Source: UBA4421 sp002704225 (GTDB taxonomy: Bacteria > Pseudomonadota > Gammaproteobacteria > Pseudomonadales > Azotimanducaceae). Taken from it: a DNA stretch of 64,000 bases. The notes beneath the pieces are model-generated. The model was given only the letters and a program-made list of their open reading frames with translations, searched no databases and was not told the DNA's origin. Shown here piece after piece: positions 1 to 7,237 of the stretch (its first letter is position 1; every line of letters begins with the position of its first letter). The position numbers and the translations under genes were made by a program. The stretch spans positions 95,780-159,779 of the forward strand of contig CACDWG010000003.1 in assembly GCA_902556425.1 (NCBI GenBank). Reading direction: 5' to 3'.

Positions 1-2
1 GG

Positions 3-359
3 AAGCCTATCAAACCCTTCAAGCTAGCTCCTGGTTATGAACGAATGATCCGGGTTGAGGTGGCGCCAGAGAACATCGGGAGGTTTGTCGAGGGTATGGT
101 CGCCACCGAAACCGCGGTGCAAAAGGCGGGACATGATTTAAACATCGGTGTTTTCGAGGGCATTGGTGGCGGTAAGCACGAAGCCAACGTGCTTCACATG
201 AGGGCTGTTTTTCGTACACCAGCCGACTTCGGCAGAGTCTTGGACGAATATTACGCTGGAGCAGAGTTCGGTGCGCCTTGGAACGAAGCGTTTAGCCACG
301 TGAGACGTGTCGTCAGTGATTACGTCCAAGAATGTGAGCAAATCTACGCGGCGCAATAA
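3..359 (+). CDS. C-terminal part of an unidentified protein, cut by the window edge
   Basis: The reading frame is open from the first full codon in the window and runs to the TAA at 357-359, so the 5' end lies outside. The ATG at 45 has no ribosome binding site and codons before it (reading KPIKPFKLAPGYER) are open, so it is probably internal. The visible part is about 118 residues, soluble, mixed alpha/beta, without cysteines apart from one near the end. I recognise no family. A GC-rich hairpin follows it at 374, which fits the end of a transcript. The next gene starts 170 bases downstream with its own leader, so the two are probably separate units. Confidence 0.6.
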   Translation, partial: KPIKPFKLAPGYERMIRVEVAPENIGRFVEGMVATETAVQKAGHDLNIGVFEGIGGGKHEANVLHMRAVFRTPADFGRVLDEYYAGAEFGAPWNEAFSHVRRVVSDYVQECEQIYAAQ

Positions 360-373
360 AACGTAAACGCTCA

Positions 374-410
374 GGCCCCCTGTCTTGGCTTTGTCAGGCA
401 AGGGGGCTTT
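374..410 (+). terminator. Probable terminator hairpin after the partial gene
   Basis: GGCCCCC at 374-380 can pair with GGGGGC at 402-407, closing a long loop and followed by only three T residues. It lies 15 bases after the stop codon of the partial gene. The poor T-run makes it a weak or Rho-assisted terminator. Confidence 0.4.
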
Positions 411-528
411 GACAACGTTTTCCTCAATGGCATCCATTTATTTGAGCGGCCTGAATGCTGATTGGGCAGTCTTTTCTAATCCTCAAGTCGGCGCTACCAT
501 CTGGTGAGAAGAGGGGAGCGCAACCACT

Positions 529-1704
529 ATGCCTTACATTGAAAATCGTTTAGTTCACGACGCTGACAGCCATCTCATGGAAATGTCGGATTGTCTCAAT
601 CCTTACTTCGAGAAATCGCTGTTGGCCCGATTTCTGGAACACCCCAATCTTGGTGTTCGGGTTGGAAGCAGGCTCGCTGTTGAGGATGCGCAGAAACGTC
701 AAGAGGACGCACTCTTTCGCGCATCGGCTGGCGAAAACATCATGTTGCGCAAAAACTACGAGGCGCAAGGTGCCTTTTTAAAAGATGATCGTCCAGCAGC
801 GATAGACCACATAGGCGTTGCTAGTCAGTTAGTGTTTACCACGTTTTGCCTTGGTAATTTCGGTTTCGACCAGTCTGGCGATATCGACCTGTGTTACGGA
901 GCGGCAACAGCCCACAATCGCATGATGACGGACTTTTGCAGCGTCGATAAACGACTGCTGGCGACCGCTTACATTCCGCTTGAAGATTTCGAGAGGGCTG
1001 AGAAAGCCGCGAAGGCGGCGATCGAGATGGGCGCTAAAGCGCTGATGATTCCTTCTTGGTGTCCTCAGAATCACAGTCCGAGCCATATCGGTTTATTTCC
1101 TGTTTGGGCGCTGGCACAAGAGGCCGGGTTGCCAATACTCTTCCACGTCGGCGGGGAAGAAAAAGTGAACCTGACCTATAAAGTGAATGGTCTACCAGCG
1201 GTGCCAGATTTCCATGGTGGTGACGCTAACTTTACGTCGCTAACGTATCTGCCGATATCCACCTCGGTGCAGCAGACGTTGGCCGCTCTCATCATAGACG
1301 GCATTTTTGACAAATTCCCAAGGCTGAAGTGGGGTGCCATAGAACTGGGGGCTTCATGGCTGCCGGGGTGGCTAAGAAACCTTGATTCTGCGGCGCATGC
1401 CTTTGTTAAAAACGAAGACCGGTTGCAAAAGCTTTCCGCGAAGCCATCTGAGATTGCCCGTCGGCAACTGCGAGTGACACCTTACCCTCACGAGGACAGC
1501 GGCTGGATTATCGAAAATTCCCACGAGGAGATGTGTCTCTTCTCCACGGACTATCCGCATGTGGAAGGAGGGCGTAACCCTCTGAAGCGCTTCGGCGAAT
1601 CTCTCGATGGGCTGCCCGCGTCTGCCAAAGAGGCTTTCTATGCTGAGAATTTCATCGATATGATGGGTGAAGGTCTAGCGCCAGAACTGCGACGACCTGA
1701 TTAG
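529..1704 (+). CDS. Amidohydrolase family 2 protein (metal-dependent TIM-barrel hydrolase or decarboxylase)
   Basis: The protein has 391 residues. The start has a purine-rich site, AGAAGAGGGGAG, upstream. The N-terminal DADSHLME resembles the DxDxH metal-binding opening of the amidohydrolase-2 family (PF04909, the ACMS decarboxylase superfamily). The C-terminal LFSTDYPHVEGG near residue 340 holds the conserved aspartate before YPH, and an FHVGGEE segment near residue 205 supplies the strand histidine. These proteins are cytoplasmic and hydrolyse or decarboxylate ring or beta-keto acids with one divalent metal. The next gene in the same direction is a crotonase and then a cupin, which suggests a small catabolic set, but the substrate cannot be told from sequence. 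Confidence 0.85.
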   Translation: MPYIENRLVHDADSHLMEMSDCLNPYFEKSLLARFLEHPNLGVRVGSRLAVEDAQKRQEDALFRASAGENIMLRKNYEAQGAFLKDDRPAAIDHIGVASQLVFTTFCLGNFGFDQSGDIDLCYGAATAHNRMMTDFCSVDKRLLATAYIPLEDFERAEKAAKAAIEMGAKALMIPSWCPQNHSPSHIGLFPVWALAQEAGLPILFHVGGEEKVNLTYKVNGLPAVPDFHGGDANFTSLTYLPISTSVQQTLAALIIDGIFDKFPRLKWGAIELGASWLPGWLRNLDSAAHAFVKNEDRLQKLSAKPSEIARRQLRVTPYPHEDSGWIIENSHEEMCLFSTDYPHVEGGRNPLKRFGESLDGLPASAKEAFYAENFIDMMGEGLAPELRRPD

Positions 1705-1791
1705 ATTGAAACGCATTGCGCTCCTTTTGGCGGGTGAATCAAAAAGATCCTCCGTGAGTGGTGAGCCGGTGAAACAGGAGAGGAGCATACG

Positions 1792-2604
1792 ATGTCGGAA
1801 ACCAACGCTGTCATTTACAACGTCGAAAATTCAGTAGCGTGGCTTCGGCTGAATCGCCCAGAGCATATGAACGCGATGACAAATGGCCTGATGCAGGGCA
1901 TCAGTGCCGGCGTCGCTAACGTTCGTGAAGACCCTTCCATTCGGGCCTTGGTGATCACTGGTGAGGGTCGAGGATTCTGCGCCGGTGCAGATTTGAACCA
2001 AGTTGCTGAAGGCAGTTCGCCGGCGCAAAGTGCGGGCAAACCGGCGGAGGAATCCAAGGTCGACTACTTCAACAAGGCGCTAGCGGATTTGAAAAATTGT
2101 CCGGTACCGACCATTGCGAGAGTCAATGGACCGGCTGCCGGAGGCGGTCTCGGTTTGGCGTTATCCTGCGATATCACCCTAGCTGGCCACAGCGCATTTT
2201 TTGTTGCCACCTTCGGGCCCAATCTGGGCATCGTGCCGGATATGGGCACCACCTGGAACCTGCCTCGTCGGGTGGGCCGAGCGCGATCGTTGAGCATGAC
2301 CCTGTTGGGCGAGCGAGTGAGCGCTGCCCAAGCAGAAGAATGGGGTTTGATCTGGCGCGCAGTGCCGGATGCGGACCTGGATACAGAGACCGCCAAGGTG
2401 GTCGCTATATTGAAAAATTCGTCTCCCGATGCGTCGGTACGTATTCGCGAAACCATTGATGCCGCCATGGACAACGGGTTTGAGCAACAACTGGACTTGG
2501 AAATGGCGCATCAGGCGGTGTTGATTCCCAAAAATATGAAAGCAGGCGCGAAAGCCTTTCTCGAAAAGCGTAAACCGGTATTCGATGGGTCGCGGCGGGC
2601 CTAG
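1792..2604 (+). CDS. Enoyl-CoA hydratase/isomerase (crotonase) family protein
   Basis: The protein has 270 residues, with an ATG start preceded by AGGAGAGG. The crotonase fold is clear: GRGFCAGADL near residue 65 gives the first oxyanion-hole segment and NGPAAGGGLGLALSCD near residue 110 the second. In the active-site region the sequence reads GIVPDMGTTWNLPR, with an aspartate where hydratases carry the second glutamate. That pattern is closer to the PaaG/isomerase type than to classical two-glutamate hydratases. It acts on acyl-CoA in the cytoplasm. It follows the amidohydrolase by 87 bases on the same strand and may be co-transcribed with it, although a distinct leader is present. Confidence 0.88.
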   Translation: MSETNAVIYNVENSVAWLRLNRPEHMNAMTNGLMQGISAGVANVREDPSIRALVITGEGRGFCAGADLNQVAEGSSPAQSAGKPAEESKVDYFNKALADLKNCPVPTIARVNGPAAGGGLGLALSCDITLAGHSAFFVATFGPNLGIVPDMGTTWNLPRRVGRARSLSMTLLGERVSAAQAEEWGLIWRAVPDADLDTETAKVVAILKNSSPDASVRIRETIDAAMDNGFEQQLDLEMAHQAVLIPKNMKAGAKAFLEKRKPVFDGSRRA

Positions 2605-2838
2605 TCGTGGTTCACTGCTAGGGAGGACTCGCCGTGTGCTCCTTTTGCTGGCATACGCATAAGAAGTGTCTGGCTACCTTAGGGTTAGGTTCGCTTCTTT
2701 GGCCTTACGCAGTGGCTAACACGTATGAAATTTCCCAGTCCGTATGGCGTCGCCAGTCTTTGCTTTGAATAACGCTTGCCGATAGTCTTTTCCACCGTGC
2801 TTGACGCCCATTAAAACAAAAATAAGGAGAGACAAAGC

Positions 2839-3297
2839 ATGTCTGAATCAGCATCTTTCGACGAGTCAAACGTTAGCTGGGAACCGCTTCCAGGACCGGA
2901 TGGTCTGCCCGCGGATCATATTGGAATGTCTATTCTCAATGTCGACGATCAGGCAAATATCGTGGATGTCCTGTTCAAATTTGACGCAGGTGCCAAGATC
3001 GTGATGCACAGGCACACGTCCGTGTTCAATACCTTTGTTGTGAAGGGTGAGCACCACATCTACACGCCGGAGGGGGAACTGACCGATGTACGCCCTGCCG
3101 GGACTTATCGATGTGGCCAGCCCAGCGAGGAACCCCATACGGAAGGAGGTGGCAGTGAGGACGTTGTAATTCTTTTCAGTCTGCGGCCCTATGATGCGGA
3201 GCAGCCGATTTATGAAATTCTTGATGACAACCTAGAGGTGGTCGCTACGATGACGTTCAACGCGTTGAAAGAGCTTTATGACGCCAAAGCTGCCTGA
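2839..3297 (+). CDS. Cupin-domain protein, ChrR/acetylacetone-dioxygenase-like
   Basis: The protein has 152 residues and a good site, AAGGAGAG, before the ATG. The first cupin motif is visible around residues 55-75 (MHRHTSVFNTFVVKGEHH, with His residues spaced to bind a metal), and a second, PHTEGGG, lies near residue 100. This resembles the ChrR-cupin/2,4'-dihydroxyacetophenone dioxygenase-like group. Such small cupins are cytoplasmic, bind Fe, Mn or Zn, and are dioxygenases or metal sensors. A catabolic role beside the amidohydrolase and crotonase is inference. The 234 bases before it show no clear gene. Confidence 0.8.
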   Translation: MSESASFDESNVSWEPLPGPDGLPADHIGMSILNVDDQANIVDVLFKFDAGAKIVMHRHTSVFNTFVVKGEHHIYTPEGELTDVRPAGTYRCGQPSEEPHTEGGGSEDVVILFSLRPYDAEQPIYEILDDNLEVVATMTFNALKELYDAKAA

Positions 3298-3436
3298 CCA
3301 TTGAAGGGCAGGTCTCGGTTGGCGGCATCGTGACTGAATTCCGTAACACGCTGTCGCCACACTCAGTCTGCGCAAGTTATACCAGTGAAACTCAAGAATG
3401 CTGAATACTCTTGATGGATCACTTACCTTTAGCGCG

Positions 3437-3520
3437 CTACGCGTTACTGACGAAATAGTAGGCGGTAAACACAAAAACGTAGGCGACTGCGTAATAGTAG
3501 AACAGTGCTTTAGGCGGCAT
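3437..3520 (-). CDS. Candidate 27-residue single-pass membrane protein
   Basis: A short frame on the minus strand reads MPPKALFYYY followed by a hydrophobic stretch rich in Val, Phe, Ala and Tyr, ending FVSNA and a TAG. An AGGAAAG ribosome site lies 6 to 10 bases upstream of the ATG. The composition fits one membrane helix. It sits in the 410-base gap between the cupin gene and the next secreted protein, where I see no other supportable gene. No homologue is recognised. It could be chance, but start, site and hydrophobicity agree. Confidence 0.4.
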   Translation of the reverse strand: MPPKALFYYYAVAYVFVFTAYYFVSNA

Positions 3521-3707
3521 ATGGCTTTCCTAGATCGTTGTAGGCTGTTCGACAACAGTAAAGCTAAGACCGGCCGCCGACAACAAACGTCTAATGCTTC
3601 GCATCTATTTTGTGGGGCTGTAACGCTCAAGCGGCTATTGTTTTCTGAGTTGGGTCGGTGGCAAAGTTCACTGAAGCATTTCGCCTCAAATAAGAAAAGG
3701 AATCCTT

Positions 3708-4115
3708 ATGATTAAGCAAATTTCTGTTGGTTTAATGTTGTTGTTGTCCACTATGGCCTTTGCCGACGACCATGGGTCATCGTCTCCGGGGCCAGTTGAA
3801 ACGTGGAACTGCGTTTTGAATGAAGGGAAAACTTTGGACGACGTTCGCAAGGTCGGGGCTATGGTTGCCGAGGTTGGCAAGGCCGCGGGTGACCCAATCG
3901 CACAGTGGGTTTTCACGCCTTTCACCGGGGACATGGAAGCAGGTCGCTTCGTTTTGATGACTGGATGGCCTAGCTTTCCATCAATGGGCTCCTCTTTCGG
4001 AAACTTCTTCATTGATGGCGCTGGCGATGACGTAATGGTTGAGTGGGCTGCAACCGCTACTTGCGAAACGCGTAATCTCTATACTGTCGAAGAGCTGCAC
4101 AATACGCTCGATTGA
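3708..4115 (+). CDS. Small secreted protein of unknown function (ADDH type)
   Basis: The protein has 135 residues with a clear signal peptide: MIKQ, a hydrophobic core GLMLLLSTMAFA, then mature DDHGSSSPG. Two cysteines in the mature part (CVLNEG near residue 35 and ATCETR near 122) could form a disulphide. The start has AAAAGGAA upstream, and the 14 bases AATAAGAAAAGGAA are identical to the leaders of two secreted genes in the neighbouring island (starts at 5263 and 6488). Its mature N-terminus resembles several island proteins, so it may belong to the same class although it lies outside the island. Function unknown; periplasmic or released. Confidence 0.75.
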   Translation: MIKQISVGLMLLLSTMAFADDHGSSSPGPVETWNCVLNEGKTLDDVRKVGAMVAEVGKAAGDPIAQWVFTPFTGDMEAGRFVLMTGWPSFPSMGSSFGNFFIDGAGDDVMVEWAATATCETRNLYTVEELHNTLD

Positions 4116-4122
4116 TAGGCTG

Positions 4123-4162
4123 AAGCCTCTGATCCTTGCATCAACGCGGTGAAGAGGCTTTT
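4123..4162 (+). terminator. Rho-independent terminator
   Basis: AAGCCTCT at 4123-4130 pairs perfectly with AGAGGCTT at 4153-4160, followed by TT. It begins 7 bases after the stop codon of the preceding secreted-protein gene. The loop is long (22 bases), so efficiency is uncertain. Confidence 0.5.
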
Positions 4163-4178
4163 AATCGAACAGGGCAGC

Positions 4179-4245
4179 GCCGTGGTGTGCCATGAGTGTC
4201 CCGCGTTGCTCTGCGGAACGCTGGATGAGCCCCGTCTGCCACGGC
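4179..4245. other. Inverted repeat of unknown role outside the island end
   Basis: GCCGTGG at 4179-4185 pairs with CCACGGC at 4239-4245, and a smaller CCGC/GCGG stem lies inside. It could be a structured RNA or a terminator element on either strand, or chance. It lies between the terminator at 4162 and the attachment core at 4281. Confidence 0.25.
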
Positions 4246-4280
4246 TTGTCTTATACCCTACTGATTTCTAGAACCTAAAG

Positions 4281-4483
4281 GTGGTACCCGGGGCCCACAT
4301 CACTACCTACTTTAGGAATCTTCACAGGCCCTAGCCCACGTGTTTACTAGCTTTACAGGGCTTTGGAAGCCTGTCAAAGGCACAAAAGTGTCTACCGTTT
4401 TGTCTACCCCGGGGCAGGTGACCATACCGCCCTGCACCTAGATATAGGCATGGGCGGACATTTTGAAGGGTTTTGGGGTTGTG
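4281..4483 (-). repeat. Distal island end (attR): core plus P arm
   Basis: From 4281 to about 4429 this region matches the reverse complement of 10001-10150 with about three mismatches; weaker similarity continues to about 4483. Read on the minus strand it ends in the 15-bp core identical to the 3' end of tRNA-Leu. Beyond the core (4280 and lower) the sequence differs from the tRNA-side flank, so this is the chromosome junction. It carries a pair of GTCTACC repeats 12 bases apart, probably recombinase arm sites. Confidence 0.85.
4390..4408 (-). promoter_or_regulatory. Paired arm-type sites (GGTAGAC twice) at the distal end
   Basis: GTCTACC occurs at 4390-4396 and 4402-4408, with starts 12 bases apart, in the P arm of the distal att site. 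The same pair is found in the internal attP-like copy (10024-10041) and beside the recombinase start (11991-12009). Conserved direct repeats flanking a core are typical arm sites for tyrosine recombinases, which is the inferred role. Confidence 0.55.
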
Positions 4484-4519
4484 AAGGCTTTTGACCTCCA
4501 CGCCCCCAATTAGTCCCAT

Positions 4520-5263
4520 CTAACCGCCATTTACCCAACGTTTAACTTCCATGCTCATGTTGGTAGCCTCTAAGGTGCGTTTTCCGTTAGCCGCTGCCAT
4601 ATAAGCTTGAGTCTCCGCGGAGTTGCGCACTGCTCCCATAGCCTCAACCAGTTTCCCGCGGCTGTCTGCTACCCACGTCACAAAATGAGTGCCCGGCATC
4701 ATTCCCGAAGCTAGTGACTGTCCTAGATAAACCGCGCCGGGGAAGTCCTGCACGGCAGAAGAGTTCCAAAATGCGTCAAAGGCAGACATGAATCCATTTG
4801 GATCCGTCACCGTAAACGTAAAAATCATACTTACGGGGTTTGGTGAAGAAACATCACCATCATTTACCTTCGCGCGAAGTATCGAGTACATATTTTCCCA
4901 TTCACGCTCTGTCAGTTCGGCCATAGAAGATTGGAACTCAGACCATTCCTTCGTGCCGTTTGAAGCCGCAGCTGACGCATCCATAGCTGCGCCGTTTTGG
5001 TAAAAAACGTTTACGCCATGAGTGCTGTCGTAATCTCCGTTAGCTATATTTTGGATTAGCACGACGGTGTTCGGTCCCGCCTTGCCTGCCTTTGAGCTGC
5101 GCCATTTTTCCATCGCTGCCACAACAGCACCCGCATCTTCTGCTACAAAACCGAAACTCTGCCCATAGAACAGAGGACTATTTGACGCATGATCATCCGC
5201 ACTCACGCCTGCCGATATGGCGAGCAACGTCGCCGCAATAAACATGTTTCTTAACCTGGTCAT
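4520..5263 (-). CDS. Secreted protein of unknown function, 247 residues
   Basis: The chosen ATG at 5263 follows AGGAAGAG and opens a signal peptide (MTRLRNMF, hydrophobic core ATLLAISAGVSA, mature DDHASNSP). A longer frame upstream lacks a ribosome site and would place the signal internally. The mature protein seems to have two similar halves, each with an aromatic-rich strand and an AFDAFW or MEKW helix, as in dimeric alpha/beta-barrel (ferredoxin-like) folds; that is a fold impression only. It is the gene nearest the distal att site. Its 63-bp leader is nearly identical to that of the unrelated gene starting at 6488. Confidence 0.75.
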   Translation of the reverse strand: MTRLRNMFIAATLLAISAGVSADDHASNSPLFYGQSFGFVAEDAGAVVAAMEKWRSSKAGKAGPNTVVLIQNIANGDYDSTHGVNVFYQNGAAMDASAAASNGTKEWSEFQSSMAELTEREWENMYSILRAKVNDGDVSSPNPVSMIFTFTVTDPNGFMSAFDAFWNSSAVQDFPGAVYLGQSLASGMMPGTHFVTWVADSRGKLVEAMGAVRNSAETQAYMAAANGKRTLEATNMSMEVKRWVNGG

Positions 5264-5323
5264 AACTCTTCCTTTTCTTATTGTCGTTAGTGGTGAAACC
5301 ACGGACACAGATTGACAAGCAAT
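5261..5323 (-). promoter_or_regulatory. Duplicated 63-bp leader with hairpin, copy 1
   Basis: This leader matches 6486-6548 at 59 of 63 positions. In mRNA sense it carries the hairpin GTGGTTTCACCAC, then AACGACAATAAGAAAAGG and the start codon. Both copies stand before genes for secreted proteins that are not similar to each other, so conservation points to the leader itself: shared regulation or translation, or recent duplication of an expression module. Confidence 0.6.
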
Positions 5324-5469
5324 CACGTGGAGCACAACGCAAACATGCGGCGATAATGCAGTCAAAACCCAACAGTCTTAATGCGTCTCGTAGCGCCTCT
5401 CAGCACGGCGTAAGGTCAGATCAGCAGAGGCAGGTGTAGGCAGCACTCCCAGAAAATGCAAAGCCCGTC

Positions 5470-5955
5470 TTATTCGTCAGCCACGACTTTTTGTTTGTAT
5501 AGCCTTGTTTCTACAAGCAGGTCGCTTGTGTATTCGCGCAGCGAAACTATTTGCCCTCCTGAAAACTTAAAAACGAAGACGTACTTGTTTGCATATCTCC
5601 CATTTATTCCGTCAGCATCGCCTTCGACCATGAGCGCCACTCCGCTGTCGTCTCCAATTGCATCGACAACATCCAACTTTCTAAACCCACCTGGGATAAG
5701 TTGACCAACTTTAACCATCCATTCAGAAAAGTAAGTTGTTTTGTCATAAACAACTCCGGCAAGCTGGGACACACCCATGAACTCGAAATCAAAGTCTTCA
5801 TGAAGCAGGGCCTGTGCCACCTCAGGCTGAACTAATACGGTGTTCATAAACTGCGTAGCTACCTGAACGTTAGAGGTTGCTGTTGTGTGTTCGTGGTTGC
5901 CGGCTAAAGCACTAAAAGAGACCAAAAGTGACAAAAAGATTGTTATCAATTTCAT
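5470..5955 (-). CDS. Secreted NTF2/SnoaL-like protein, paralogue of the gene at 9396
   Basis: The ATG at 5955 opens a signal peptide (MKLITIFLSLLVSFSALA, then GNHEH). The mature part resembles SnoaL/ketosteroid-isomerase-like NTF2 folds, with the typical ending in which EYVFVFKF-like strands precede a short helix. It has 161 residues, exactly as long as the protein at 9396-9881, and the C-terminal 80 residues are clearly homologous (shared GINGRY/GANGRY, YVFVFKFS, TSDLLV/NSDLLV and TRLYKQK). The two copies lie in opposite orientation near the two att-like copies. NTF2-like proteins bind small ligands or are enzymes; the ligand is unknown. The ribosome site is weak. Confidence 0.78.
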   Translation of the reverse strand: MKLITIFLSLLVSFSALAGNHEHTTATSNVQVATQFMNTVLVQPEVAQALLHEDFDFEFMGVSQLAGVVYDKTTYFSEWMVKVGQLIPGGFRKLDVVDAIGDDSGVALMVEGDADGINGRYANKYVFVFKFSGGQIVSLREYTSDLLVETRLYKQKVVADE

Positions 5956-6050
5956 AGTAAGCTCGTTATTTAAATTTCGTTTATGTAAGCGGAGCAATAA
6001 TCAGCCCGCCGTATTTAGCTGGAAGACATCTGGCGCCATTCAGAAAGACC

Positions 6051-6488
6051 TCAGTCCGCCGACTTAACTTCCCAATACTGCAAAGAAACCTCTTTGGTGA
6101 GAACGTCAGCATCCCAGACTACGAAATTCACCACTCCCGTATTCGTTGCATCAGTGAAGTAGATTTGAATTGTCGAACCCTCTCTGGTGAATGTGCCGTG
6201 GTGAGGCGTAATCACCATCCCGCCATCATTGAGCATTGCCCTTGCCTGACCTGTGACAGTTCCGCGACTTCGATCACCGTTAACAGATTGAAGATAATGG
6301 GTAGCAAAAACAGTTCCGTAATTTTCAACGGGCCCTTCAAAGTCGATGGTGGTGCCGTCGCTACCAATAGAAATGCTAGTGATTCTCAACTCTCCAGTGC
6401 CTGTGGGTTTCGTCATATCGACGGCATTCGTGGCTGCGGATGTAAGCAGCAAGACTGACACCAGTATCGTTTGTAAAAAATTGCTCAT
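6051..6488 (-). CDS. Secreted protein of unknown function, 145 residues
   Basis: The ATG at 6488 is preceded by AGGAAGAG; a longer upstream frame is only the translated leader. The signal peptide is MSNFLQ followed by a hydrophobic core, SVLLLTSAATNA, and cleavage before VDMTKP. The mature part is beta-rich with regularly spaced Gly and Thr (GTGELRITSISIG, GTVTGQARAML, GVVNFVVWDAD), suggesting a small beta-barrel or lipocalin-like fold. There are no cysteines and no recognised family. It follows the 6626 gene on the same strand, with its own near-duplicate leader, so it is probably transcribed separately. Confidence 0.72.
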   Translation of the reverse strand: MSNFLQTILVSVLLLTSAATNAVDMTKPTGTGELRITSISIGSDGTTIDFEGPVENYGTVFATHYLQSVNGDRSRGTVTGQARAMLNDGGMVITPHHGTFTREGSTIQIYFTDATNTGVVNFVVWDADVLTKEVSLQYWEVKSAD

Positions 6489-6548
6489 AACTCTTCCTTT
6501 TCTTATTGTCGTTAGTGGTAAAACCACAGACACAGGTTGGCAAGCAAT
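6486..6548 (-). promoter_or_regulatory. Duplicated 63-bp leader with hairpin, copy 2
   Basis: Near-identical to 5261-5323 (four mismatches). One mismatch changes the loop of the hairpin (GTGGTTTTACCAC here), leaving both arms intact, which mildly supports a functional stem. Confidence 0.6.
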
Positions 6549-6625
6549 TGTCTTGGGCGCAACTATGCTCTAACGCTCACATTGATGAGGCTCAGGTAGG
6601 TTCACTGCTTTGTGCAAAGAGGGAG

Positions 6626-7078
6626 CTAATCAACCAACGTGATCCCTCCGGGTATTGATGCGCCTACCAATTTCCACCCCGCCACCGTCATAGCAAGGGT
6701 GTAAAATACCTTTGAAGTACTTAGCAAAGAGCCATCTGATTTGTGCCTGTTGAAATCTACCTGCACTACCGCTGAGTTAGGGCCTTCGTATAAGACAGTG
6801 GTATTGAGTATCTTTGAATACCCCCAACCAGAGGCTTTGATGACCTCATAGTCAAAGACTTTTACAGATGCATCTTGGATCACCCTTACCTTTCCATCGT
6901 TAATAAAAACTGCTGGGAAGGTAAAGCTCTGCTCTGGATCAGCCTCTAACGTGGTTGAGTTGAATTTATCAAAGTAATCCTGAACAAAAGCTTCAACAGA
7001 AGAACCTTCATGGTGATCAGCTAGGGCGGGGCTGAAAGGAGCTATAAGAATTAATAATAAAAGGAGTACTAATTTCAT
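6626..7078 (-). CDS. Secreted NTF2-like protein (ADHHE type)
   Basis: The ATG at 7078 has AGGAAAA upstream; another ATG five codons earlier (7093) is possible but overlaps that site. The signal peptide is strong (MKLVLLLLLILIAPFSPALA, mature DHHEGS). The mature part of about 125 residues resembles the SnoaL/DUF4440 NTF2 fold: an N-terminal helix (VEAFVQDYFDKF), a central strand pair and a final GWKLVGASI strand. It shares the His-rich mature N-terminus with the proteins at 5470, 9396 and 10224. It is transcribed away from the polymerase-like gene across an AT-rich divergent region. Ligand unknown. Confidence 0.75.
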   Translation of the reverse strand: MKLVLLLLLILIAPFSPALADHHEGSSVEAFVQDYFDKFNSTTLEADPEQSFTFPAVFINDGKVRVIQDASVKVFDYEVIKASGWGYSKILNTTVLYEGPNSAVVQVDFNRHKSDGSLLSTSKVFYTLAMTVAGWKLVGASIPGGITLVD

Positions 7079-7237
7079 GTGTTTTCCTATCAAGACTTTA
7101 AAGCCTTATAAGTTATTGTTTTTATTATACAAATCAATATCTTAAATATAATAATAATGATCATAACAGGTGCTAAAAGGCTTATAACCCATAAGCTATA
7201 GAGAGCCTTACCAACGCCCATATGAGCCAAAAGTTGC

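Noticed and set aside
3398..3715. 105-residue plus-strand frame in the gap after the cupin gene
   Set aside because: No ribosome site, no hydrophobic or family signal, and it runs into the start of the secreted gene at 3708.
4331..4519. 62-residue minus-strand frame at the island end
   Set aside because: It lies within the att arm repeat and is not kept open in the other copy.
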